Part shown: piece after piece, positions 10,216 through 18,728 of the stretch
Layout: each line of letters opens with the position of its first letter
Position numbering within the stretch: the first letter of the stretch is position 1
Notes under the pieces: generated by a model
What the model was told of the DNA's origin: nothing
The model's database searches: none
What the model saw: the letters and a program-made list of their open reading frames with translations, nothing else
Assembly: GCA_947184155.2 (NCBI GenBank)
Contig: CAMXCT020000515.1
Span: 25,001-89,000, forward strand
Reading direction: 5' to 3'
Length of the DNA stretch: 64,000 nucleotides
Origin: Cladocopium goreaui
Lineage: Eukaryota > Sar > Dinophyceae > Suessiales > Symbiodiniaceae
Program-made: the position numbers and the translations under genes

Positions 10216-10443
10216 CTATGCCCAAGGGGCACATTTTTCATGACACAATCCGCATCCGCATCGATCCACCATGGCATAGCAGCATAGCACCTCCTGGAAA
10301 TGTTCCTCCGCATCGTCGGGATAGGTGGCTTCCAGTTGTGGATTGGTGAGGCGCATGCATGCCAAAGCCTGCGTTGAAACGCACGAAGCGTCCGGTGATG
10401 ACTTACAGTGTATGCATGGATCTGGAATACATTGTATATTCAA
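10216..10443 (-). CDS. Terminal exon of an unknown Cys-rich protein
   Basis: Minus-strand frame open from about 10443 to TAG at 10216-10218. The C-terminal part reads ..NPQLEATYPDDAEEHFQEV.. followed by ..CGCGLCHEKCAPWA, rich in cysteine. A GTAAGT donor-like word at 10401-10406 and a CAACGCAG acceptor at 10369 would define a 38-nt intron, but the frame is also open without splicing. No metal-binding family was recognised. Confidence 0.45.
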   Translation of the reverse strand: MNIQCIPDPCIHCKSSPDASCVSTQALACMRLTNPQLEATYPDDAEEHFQEVLCCYAMVDRCGCGLCHEKCAPWA

Positions 10444-10560
10444 TACTATATATATAGTTATAGTTATATATATATATGATATACTTGAAATATGAACATG
10501 CAGATATCAATATATGTCAATATCATTGATATGATATGTTTAATGTTATTGTTTCTTATT
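10440..10560. repeat. AT-rich repeat
   Basis: TATATATAGTTATAG words and a TA run. Confidence 0.8.
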
Positions 10561-10972
10561 GTAGATTTGCAAAAACATCTGATTCATCGCAACCCCCCAG
10601 CCCCAGAACGAACTAGTTCAATCTTTCTGGGGACCCATGGGGACCCAACCCGCACCAGTTGGGAACCATTCATTCTATAGGTATTCAGTATTCACCAAAG
10701 GTTGCAAAAACGTCCCAAACATGGAAAGCCGAATCCAATATTGCTATAGTATGCTATAGTAAATGGGTAACATAACATGGTCATACATGGTCATACATAC
10801 TCAATTTACCCAAGTTTTGACCATAACGCACATCATAAATCTACACATCTACAAGGTGATGCCACCCATTTTTAATTTGGCTTCTAATCCTCATTGGCTA
10901 TATAGATATTCTGATATTCTGGATCAAAATTGAGTACCCCGAGGTACCAAGGATGGTTATTGCTAAAGATCA

Positions 10973-11921
10973 TCAAAGGTGCAGTCCCATGGCAGTCTAC
11001 AAAAAATTGACCCATCGCCATATTAATCTACCTTGTCCTTGTGGCGATTCAACTATACTGGACACTGGGGATATAATGAAAATTATTATTGTTATTATTA
11101 TTCGAAAGTCATCTATAAATGGGGATATATACTTATATATATATATATGTAATACTTATAGATATTTAATGATATTTATATATAATATATCTACCAATAA
11201 ACCCCAAAGAAATTGGAGTTTGTTGGTTCCCAACAGCTCCCTCACCTTCTCCACAGTGTCCACGGAGGAGAGGAAATTGGGATCTATGACCTGAAACGCT
11301 GCTGTTCAATGGCCATGCCAACATCCGATTTTCATGGGATTTTCGACATGAGAAATAACCCACGTGTGGAAAAAATATGGCGATTTATGGGATTTCTTGA
11401 CATTCTGAATAGCAGAAAATCACCAACAAACCAGAAAATGAGTGAAAATTGAAAAACTTTGAGGTATCCCCCCTTTTTACGCTGCCAAAAATAGCACGAG
11501 CATGTTCCTGACTCTTTGCCGGAGCCGATGGGGCCTGGTGGGAAACGTGTTGGCGGATCAACTCACTGGGTGCCTCTTAACGAGTCTGAACATTGATCTG
11601 ACCATGCGTACCCACCATGTATATCTATGATTTATGATCATCAAAAACCAGTGGTTCTGGTGTACTATGGTCCTATGCTTTACTATGCTATGAACAAGGT
11701 ACAGATGATTCAAGGTTCCAAGATCTCCAAGGTACAGAAGCACTCTCTGTCGTCCGTGTCGTCGTCGTTGTGGTCGTGGTCGTTTCGCTGGTTGCTGTGC
11801 TCGTCGTGGCTTCGGCCACGAAGGCTGTGGGCATGATGGGCAGCGCAGCGTCGGGCGTCAGTGGTGCTGTGGTCTCCGACCAGAAGGAGTCCTTCCAGCG
11901 GCTGATGTAAACCCAAGATGT
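10973..11921 (-). CDS. Multi-exon gene with Thr-rich linker, function unknown
   Basis: Exon 11736-11921 (186 nt, phase 0 to 0) follows a good acceptor (GGCTGTTGCAG|ACATCT) and reads TSWVYISRWKDSFWSETT.. then a Thr-rich linker (..SETTTTTTTTTRTTESAS) before |GTACCT. Exon 11246-11290 (45 nt, phase 0 to 0) reads VIDPNFLSSVDTVEK between CGTTTCAG| and |GTGAGG. Two smaller phase-0 exons are possible at 11032-11052 (LNRHKDK) and 10973-10996 (TAMGLHL then TGA). Thr-rich linkers are common in dinoflagellate surface and secreted proteins, but no signal peptide or domain is visible. The opposite strand of the first exon is also open as a Val-rich frame, which I rejected. Confidence 0.5.
11130..11195. repeat. 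TA-rich microsatellite
   Basis: Short TATATAT run within a presumed intron or spacer. Confidence 0.75.
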
Positions 11922-12300
11922 CTGCAACAGCCAATGGATTACTTTGTCACAAGTTTGAGACGTTGAATGTCAATGCTGTTGAGGCTTGAATCATAACATG
12001 CAACAGGGGTACATGGGTGTCTTAAGTTGGGTAATTTCGGTTGCCATCCCACGTTCGTTTGACAAAGTCACATGGGGTTTGACAAAAAAATGAGGATATC
12101 CCAAAATCATTGGTTGATTGCGAAAACTGATTATTTTCTCAACTATGAGATGGAATGGGGTCTTCCCCATCTCAAACAAGCTATAGCAACCCCCAATAAA
12201 GATAGGAAAAAGAAAAAATACCCTTCTTCTAGAATCAAATTTTACAAATGTGACTTTTCTGCATCCTTTTGTGGTTTTGCTTCAACCTTGGATCCACCCC

Positions 12301-12976
12301 TTAATCCCCATCTGTCGTAACGTTGGCCTTCAAATTCATGAGGTCGTCCAGATCTTCCAATCCCTGGCGCTTCATGAAGCCCCAGTGGGTGAGTAGAATG
12401 AAGGACAGGAGGAACAGGCCACAGATTCCTGGGATTTCTGCGCTGATCAAAAGGATCAAAAGCTGAGTTTTGTCATGGGAAAATGGATCAAAAGGTGACT
12501 TTAGATGGGAAATTCACACGGAAACGAAAATCTCTTGGGGCCAGGAAAGAAAAACATAGCATACTCCCGGTGTCCGAAATCGGTGAATGTACCAAGGTGG
12601 GAACTTTTCAAAAAATCACAGCGTTCTCCAAGAAATCCAAGAGTCCAAGGGAGCAACAACTGCAGCGGCACCACATCCTCAGATGGTTTTGTCGGGGAAT
12701 GAGCCCTTTAGTTACTGCGAAGAACCATTCGAAAGATGATCAAAGTTGAGCAAATTATGAGGGAGATCCACCCTTTTTGGACAGATATCAGATGAACAAG
12801 CTGTAGAATGTAGAATCTCTTTTAGATGTCGGTTTTACTGCTTGGTGGAGAACCATCTGGTATGCATCTGGTGAATTCGGATGATCTAGAGACAGTTTGA
12901 ACAAATCCTAACCGCAAATACCTTTGCATCCAATGAAGAAAACATGCTGACCTCAAAAATCATCGCAATGCCAACG
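12301..12976 (-). CDS. 3' end of a membrane protein gene, three exons
   Basis: Three minus-strand exons with consistent phases: 12922-12976 (VGIAMIFEVSMFSSLDAK, CTGCAG| and AAAG|GTATTT), 12605-12677 (DVVPLQLLLPWTLGFLGER..) and 12301-12437 (..IPGICGLFLLSFILLTHW.. then a polar tail ..EDLDDLMNLK.. to TAA). Introns are 244 and 167 nt. The last exon contains one clear hydrophobic segment of about 20 residues followed by KRQG, which fits a C-terminal transmembrane helix with a cytosolic acidic tail. This suggests a transporter or channel, but no family was recognised and the N-terminal exons were not found. Confidence 0.55.
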
Positions 12977-13235
12977 CTGCAGTGTGTAGGAACCCCACAT
13001 GTTTGTTGGTCAAATGCCCATGTTGGTTTGTGGATATCCACGTGTTGACTGGATAAATCGAAGTTTTTGCTGTTTGACATCCCCATATCTGTTGAATCTG
13101 TTGATTGACATCTCCACTCTCGGTCAATCTCCACATTTTTCCGGATTATAAACCCTCCAATAATGAATTTCCCATCAAAACTGCCATCTAGTTCGGGGGG
13201 TTCCACTGCCAGAGGGAAAATCCCCTAAAAATCAG

Positions 13236-13805
13236 TGGAGGCTTTACTGCGAAATCATCTACCCTCTGGTAAACATACAAAAAGCTATGGAAAATCACCA
13301 TGCTTTTAATGGGAAAATCCACTATTAATGGCCATTTTCAATAGCTATTTTGACATAACCAGAGGGTATAAATGGTGGATTTTTTCCCGCCACCACCTTT
13401 GAGGACACCAGGTTTCGATGCCACTTCCTCCGGGACATCCTCATCCACACCATCGACCTCCACGGGTTTGGAGCGGGGCTGGGACTCTCCGTTCTCCACC
13501 TATCGGAGCCGCCAGGTGAAGGGGGTTGGTCCTACCTATACGACATCACCAATACGAAGAGATACCCTCTGGTAATGACTAACATAGCTATTAAAATTGA
13601 CCATTTATAGTGGATTTACTCATTGAAAATGGTGATTTTCCATAGTTATGTTAGTTTACCAGAGGGTATCAGCATCAACAATGGGGGGTGAGCAAAATTG
13701 TTTTTTTTTTTTTTTCTGGGGGTATCCGCAGACTTGACCAATGAACCATGGGATTTTTTGACATCAAACTTGGAGATATTGGATTCTCTATATATGGTGT
13801 TCTAA
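13236..13805 (+). CDS. 3' end of a plus-strand gene whose introns are family-1 elements
   Basis: Exon 13363-13571 (209 nt) is open in one GC3-rich plus frame (..RFRCHFLRDILIHTIDLHG.. and ..SEPPGEGGWSYLYDITNTK..), and all three minus frames are closed. It lies exactly between the splice signals of two family-1 elements (introns 13269-13362, 94 nt, and 13572-13662, 91 nt). Downstream, exon 13663-13687 (25 nt) ends at |GTGAGC. A 44-nt intron with a poly-T tract ends ATCCGCAG at 13731. Exon 13732-13805 (DLTNEPWDFLTSNLEI..) runs to TAA. Phases agree throughout. A possible upstream exon is 13236-13268 (VEALLRNHLPS). No domain was recognised. Confidence 0.6.
13260..13369. mobile_element. Family-1 introner-like element, copy 5 (intron 13269-13362)
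   Basis: Ends CTACCCTCTGGTAAACAT and TAACCAGAGGGTATA. Interior palindrome AGCTATGGAAAATCACC .. GGCCATTTTCAATAGCT. It lies directly upstream of exon 13363-13571. Confidence 0.85.
13562..13669. mobile_element. Family-1 introner-like element, copy 6 (intron 13572-13662)
   Basis: 108 bp with ends ATACCCTCTGGTAATG and TTTACCAGAGGGTAT. Downstream of exon 13363-13571. The interior has the family palindrome (AACATAGCTATTAAAA .. CCATAGTTATGTT). Confidence 0.87.
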
Positions 13806-13809
13806 TGTC

Positions 13810-14430
13810 AAAACTGTCAGCCATCCACCTCAGTGTTTGCCATGCCTAAGCGGCTGAGTGGCTATTTCAGCCCTTCGCTGTTGAAACCGCAGAACGATGT
13901 GAATATTTCTGAATTCTTGGGGGGCTCCAAGTTATCATTGAGTTATTTGTCATTCTCAACGGGCAAATCTATGTGTTTTTGTGTAATCACCCCAATTTCA
14001 AGACAAATCCATATTGTACCTTAAGATCATTGAGTCACCATGTCTTGCGCTGACTCCAAGTGCCACACTACTTTACAATACTCAAGCCGATTGCAGAATC
14101 ACATTCTCAAACCAAATTCCCGCATGGTTTGCGATGAAGATCCATCAGCCACATCTGTTTTTTGGGGGGCCGCGGCCGGAATCTCAAATTCCCAAGGGTG
14201 TGGCTCAAAAGAATTGACCCCGAGATCGTGGCAAAAATTAAACGTCTATAAATTACCCAAACATCCCCACAGATATTCCCAAAATTAGTTATTCTCCATC
14301 TACTCTGGATGATAACTCTTGCCTATTCTAATGCACCTGTACATGCAATTAGTGTCTCTACCACTATCCCCAAACATCTCCCCAGTTATTGCCATGCCAA
14401 AATCAGATCACAGTGAACTCCCCCCATTTT
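13810..14430. other. No gene recognised
   Basis: Short plus-strand open frames (13833-14024, 14014-14288) lack coding pattern and splice support. Confidence 0.35.
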
Positions 14431-14437
14431 TCTCGAG

Positions 14438-14692
14438 TCAGATCCAAGCGGCCAAAAGCCCCAAATCTTCATCGCCAGTCCCAACTTCTTCGTCTTCGAG
14501 GGCGTCGCCAAACACGTCCGCGCGCGGCTCAGGCATGGGCCCAGGCTAAATGAGTTGCATCATCTGGGGAATGTCCGATGGTTTTTAAGGGAATCTTTGC
14601 CGGAAACTCAGTGTCTTTTTTGGCTCATCTCTGACCATCACATGGGGGATGTCCAGTAGATGCTGTTGAAGAACCTCAATGGTTGCTTGGTC
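14438..14692 (-). CDS. One or two exons of an unknown acidic protein
   Basis: Exon-like frame 14585-14692 (36 codons) follows CCGTAG| and reads DQATIEVLQQHLLDIPHVMV.. then ..TLSFRQRFP and TAA. Downstream, 14438-14545 (36 codons) follows CATTTAG| and reads ..PEPRADVFGDALEDEEVGTG.. ..LGLLAAWI and TGA. Both are phase 0 and have coding-type third positions. Whether they are two exons of one gene (with a donor inside the first) or two gene ends cannot be settled. No domain was recognised. Confidence 0.45.
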
Positions 14693-14699
14693 CTACGGC

Positions 14700-15070
14700 G
14701 AGATTCGTGTTGAAGTTGAGGGTATGATTTTTCTTGTCCTTTCAGTAGGCCACGGGGGCATTCACGAAGTTCATACATTCAAAATATTCAAATTGACCTT
14801 TGACTTCTGGGATGTTGAACTGAGTGTTAAACCATAAAATGGTCACACACATATTGACCTCAAAGGTAGGTTCGAAAAAAAACATGCCCTGACCATGTCC
14901 CATGAAGTGATTGGAAATCACAACGCGTAAAGCCAGAGCTTTCGGAGACGCGCAAGTGGTAAAAAGGCGGAGAGGTGGACCTGGTTGTGGTCAGTGACAG
15001 GCGACAGCCGCCTTATAAGTGGGATATGACAAGGATATACATTACATGATATACATCAATATAATTCAAT
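14700..15070. other. No gene assigned
   Basis: A short minus-strand stretch near 14750-14785 (MNFVNAPVAY) could be an upstream exon of the 14438-14692 gene with a non-GT donor. Nothing else was seen. Confidence 0.3.
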
Positions 15071-15074
15071 ATAT

Positions 15075-15200
15075 GGGGTTTTCCTAAAATGGGGCGTACC
15101 CCCCCCAAATCATCCATTTTAGATTAGGATGTTCATGGATTTTCCATGAAATCAACCATCCAGCTATTGAGGGCGGGTAGCTCCCATTTATGGAAACCCC
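15075..15200. mobile_element. Family-4 MITE-like element, copy 1
   Basis: 126 bp with inverted ends GGGGTTTTCCTAAAATGGG and CCCATTTATGGAAACCCC. It shares ends and an AAATCATCCATTTTA interior with the copy at 49228-49340. Unlike families 1-3 its ends do not place an AG at the right border. Confidence 0.6.
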
Positions 15201-15444
15201 TATCAGTAGGTCCGTTGCGGATCACGGTTGCTTCAAGATCCGAGCGAGCGAACAAAGGGCACCTGTCTGTTGGGATACTCCAAGTGAGAAATATCAGTAG
15301 ATAAATGTGGGAGATGTTCCATCATCCAGTAGATAAATATGAGAAATATCATGAGAAATATCATACAGTTGTTTCATCATACAGTGTTTAATCAACAACG
15401 TTTCGGACCTTTGTGGGCGCGCGCCGACATGTTTACTTTTTCAT

Positions 15445-15570
15445 TCATATCTTCAGCCATGCGTTGTCATCTGACACTTTCCCAAATTTTTTGGGATCGC
15501 ATCCAACCTGAGACATTCTGGCTTGGCGGTAGAAAGCCATGGCCTGCAACACTGTTTCTAATCCGGGAGA
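15445..15570 (-). CDS. Possible terminal exon, function unknown
   Basis: Minus-strand frame with coding-type codons reading ..ETVLQAMAFYRQARMSQVG.. ..KKFGKVSDDNAWLKI to TGA at 15445-15447. The upstream part (to 15702) is open too but AT-rich. No domain was recognised. Confidence 0.4.
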   Translation of the reverse strand, partial: SPGLETVLQAMAFYRQARMSQVGCDPKKFGKVSDDNAWLKI

Positions 15571-15879
15571 ATTTAATTTTTTTTGCATCGCCAAAGGAAT
15601 TATGTGAGACTGGGATGGCTGCATTCGACCAATTTGGTTGACACGTCTCAGAGATCGCTTGACCCGCGAAAACTCTGCTTCGCTGCTATTATCTCCTCCC
15701 ACGATTTTGGCAATTGTTTTCTATGGGCTCATCACGCAAGCTGGCTTCTTCATGGATGCACTCCGAGTTAGCATTTTTTGTTGCTACTCTGCAAAGCCAA
15801 CACAAAAAGGCAGCAGCATAAACACAAGTCGACTCAAAAACCATGATCAAATTCATGAATAAAAATTCTTATACCATAA

Positions 15880-16690
15880 CATCACGCGTGAGTGCAAGTG
15901 CAAGAGAAGATCTTACAACGTAACATCACGCGTGTGTGCAAGTGCAAGAGAAGATCTTACAACGTAACATCACGCGTGTGTACAAGTGCAAGAGAAGATC
16001 TTACAACGTAACATCACGCGCGTGTGCAAGTGCAAGAGAAGATCTTACAACGTAACATCACGCGTGTGTACAAGTGCAAGAGAAGATCTTACAACGTAAC
16101 ATCACGCGTGTGTGCAAGTGCAAGAGAAGATCTTACAACGTAACATCACGCGTGTGTGCAAGTGCAAGAGAAGATCTTACAACGTAACATCACGTGTGTG
16201 TGCAAGTGCAAGAGAAGATCTTACAACGTAACATCACGCGTGTGTGCATGTGCAAGAGAAGATCTTACAACGTAACATCACGTGTGTGTGCAAGTGCAAG
16301 AGAAGATCTTACAACGTAACATCACGTGTGTGTGCAAGTGCAAGAGAAGATCTTACAACGTAACATCACGCGTGTGTGCAAGTGCAAGAGAAGATCTTAC
16401 AACGTAACATCACGCGTGTGTGCAAGTGCAAGAGAAGATTTACAACGTAACATCACGCGTGTGTGCAAGTGCCAGAGCAGATCTTACAACGTAACATCAC
16501 GCGTGTGTGCCAAGTGCAAGGAGAAGATCTTACAACGTAACATCACGCGTGTGTGCAAGTGCAAGAGAAGATCTTACAACGTAACATCACGCGTGTGTGC
16601 AAGTGCAAGAGAAGATCTTACAACGTAACATCACGCGTGTGTGCAAGTGCAAGAGAAGATCTTACAACGTAACATCACGCGTGTGTGAGT
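15880..16690. repeat. 44-bp satellite, about 18 copies
   Basis: A 44-bp unit (contains AAGATCTTACAACGTAACAT then CACGCGTGTGTGCAAGTG) repeats head to tail with few changes, mostly CGCG/CGTG and TGCA/TACA. Copies near 16434-16525 carry single-base indels and a CCAGAGCAG variant. The 100-codon open frame over it is a repeat artefact. Confidence 0.95.
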
Positions 16691-16742
16691 GTGCCCCCCC
16701 CACCCCCCCTGTTCCCCACCCCAAAAATAATAACATGTCATG

Positions 16743-16995
16743 CGGGCACAACTTCTAACTGACGGGCACAACTTCTAACTGACGGGCACAACTTCTAACT
16801 GACGGGCACAACTTCTAAGTGACGGGCACAACTTCTAACTGACGGGCACAACTTCTAAGTGACGGGCACAACTTCTAACTGACGGGCACAACTTCTAACT
16901 GACGGGCACAACTTCTAACTGACGGGCACAACTTCGAACTGACGGGCACAACTTCGAACTGACGGGGACAACTTCTGACTAACGGACACAACTTC
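16743..16995. repeat. 20-bp satellite, about 12 copies
   Basis: GACGGGCACAACTTCTAACT repeats in tandem with variants AAGT, CGAACT and GGGGACA toward the right end. It is separated from the 44-bp satellite by a C-rich spacer. Confidence 0.95.
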
Positions 16996-17435
16996 AACGC
17001 AGCACCACGAAACACTGCCCACAGTGAGCGAAATGAAGATAAACGCGCCCTGACAGGCAGTTTTACGCTCTCCCCCGTGCGCGCCGACAGGGTTCCGGAA
17101 GGATCAACAAGGAACATTGGTGGGATATGTTAAAAAACGCCGATGTTCCTTGATGGTTCAACATGTTGAGGGGCTGGTCAGCTTCTCCAGTTTGAGGGCA
17201 GGAGTTGAATGGGCAGATTACTGGGAATATCTCTAGGTCTTTAGCCCTAGAAACTAGAAACACCGTGAAAATCATGTGTGAATCAGCTCATTTGCCAAGA
17301 GCTCACTACCTTCTGGAATCATAGATCATCCTACTAGATGATTGGGAAACTCTAAGTAGCTCCGCAATGCTCCCCATTTTTTTTATAGGAACTATGAAAA
17401 CCCCTAGCTCCTTAGCTCCCTCCTAACCACTGGAT
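16996..17435. other. No gene recognised
   Basis: A few short frames only. Confidence 0.35.
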
Positions 17436-17439
17436 AGCT

Positions 17440-17587
17440 AATGTCTTGAAAGTCAATGTGATCCACAAAGTCACAGAACGATAGAACCGTTTCCGCTTTG
17501 CTGGTCGCGAAATCAAGCGGCAAGAAATCCATCATCCATTCGGTTGCAACAAACGTCTGAAGTTGGAACCCAAACCCATGACGGATC
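17440..17587 (-). CDS. Possible exon, function unknown
   Basis: Minus-strand frame after CCTAAAAG| reading ..GFGFQLQTFVATEWMMDFLP.. and ..TVLSFCDFVDHIDFQDI, with a coding-type residue mix. The donor side is not clear. No domain was recognised. Confidence 0.4.
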
Positions 17588-18401
17588 CTTTTAGGTGCTG
17601 CGATATTAATGGTGCTCCATGGATCCCATCTATATACCCCCTTTATGTTAGCATTAAAATACCATATGGTAACATTGACCATCTATATATACCCCCTATC
17701 TATGTTAGCATTTTTCTATACCAGCACCGTTTGGATCCGCCATGGGAAATCAAACCCGACACACTTCATTTCTGACTTCTCGACAGCTCCCGCCTCGGAT
17801 CACGCTGAAAGGATCGCGCCGGGATCATCGGAAACCGATCGGAAAGCGACGGGAAACCGGGCCTGGTCAGTGGTTCAGCAACCCATGGGATTCTGGGAGG
17901 ATTCCCCTGGGGCATGGGGCATCATTCAACATCAGATTCTCAACGTCTACGGCTTTGCAAGACTCAACTGTTGGGATATCAAGGCCTTGGCAACCAACTT
18001 TCTTATACTTTCTTGCCGCTTTTGCCGTCGTTTTCTCACATCAAATAGTACAGACATAACCTGGTTGTCATGTTGGATCTTTTGTGGTTCTGTGTGATGA
18101 ATGGCCCTGGCTAGTCATGTGCTTCCCGCCCGCAAGAGGCACCCCCATGTGACCCTCTTGCCATCGTCACCCACCTCTGTTCCGCTTCGGACTTCGGCCA
18201 ACATACCTTTTCGATCTCAAAAGTTGATGCCTCGGCGTATCTGGGTCCCACTCAAAGTTGTTCTTCCACAGTGTCTCGACTTAGGGTCCGAGTGGTTTCT
18301 AGAATTCTGACCAGTCGACGAAACTTCGGCTCCATTTGCTGTATGCTGTGACTACCAGCAGTCTGTGAGGTCTGGTTTCAATCAATCTGTGCTTTAAAAG
18401 A

Positions 18402-18663
18402 TGGGTGCAACCTCCTGTGTGAAGTGCCCCCTGGGCGATAGGTCTGTGTCTTCCCCCGCAGCGTCTCTCACTACAACATATTTACCCTCTGGTAATTTAA
18501 CATAGCTATTGAAAATGGCCATTGAAATAGTTGATTTACCCACTAAAAATGGTGATTTTCAACAGCTATGTTAGTTTACCAGAGGGTTATGTGTTCATTG
18601 TCCAAACTACTGCATTCAGCTACATCTTGGTAAAGGGTCATGCGAAATATGTCATGTTGAGCT
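18402..18663 (+). CDS. Possible short gene split by family-1 copy 7
   Basis: From ATG at 18402 the plus frame reads MGATSCVKCPLGDRSVSS.. into the element (..TTTYLPS). If GT..AG is removed it continues in phase 1 as EGYVFIVQTTAFSYILVKG.. to TGA near 18663. In the duplicate at 44.6 kb the frame is broken by indels, so coding status is doubtful. Confidence 0.25.
18482..18588. mobile_element. Family-1 introner-like element, copy 7 (absent from duplicate)
   Basis: Ends TTACCCTCTGGTAATTT and GTTTACCAGAGGGTTAT. The paralogous sequence near 44680-44715 runs from CAACATATTT to TTGTTCATGGTCC without any element, so this is an insertion in A or a near-precise loss from B. Confidence 0.85.
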
Positions 18664-18728
18664 GATGGGATGTTCACTTGCTGTCAACATTCATCAACGC
18701 AAGGGGACGAATCGCCACAGCTTAAAAT

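Noticed and set aside
11732-11910. Plus-strand Val-rich frame (VVVVVVVVVSLVAVLVVAS) as a transmembrane exon
   Set aside because: It is the complement of a Thr-rich linker. The minus frame has matched phase-0 splice sites and joins a second good exon.
13390-13500. Minus-strand acidic frame (ENGESQPRSKPVEVDG..)
   Set aside because: Closed by stops on both sides within the interval bounded by the two elements, while one plus frame is open throughout.
16326-16628. 100-codon frame (VCKCKRRSYNVTSR type)
   Set aside because: Translation of the 44-bp satellite; 44 is not a multiple of 3, so frames rotate and all look similar.
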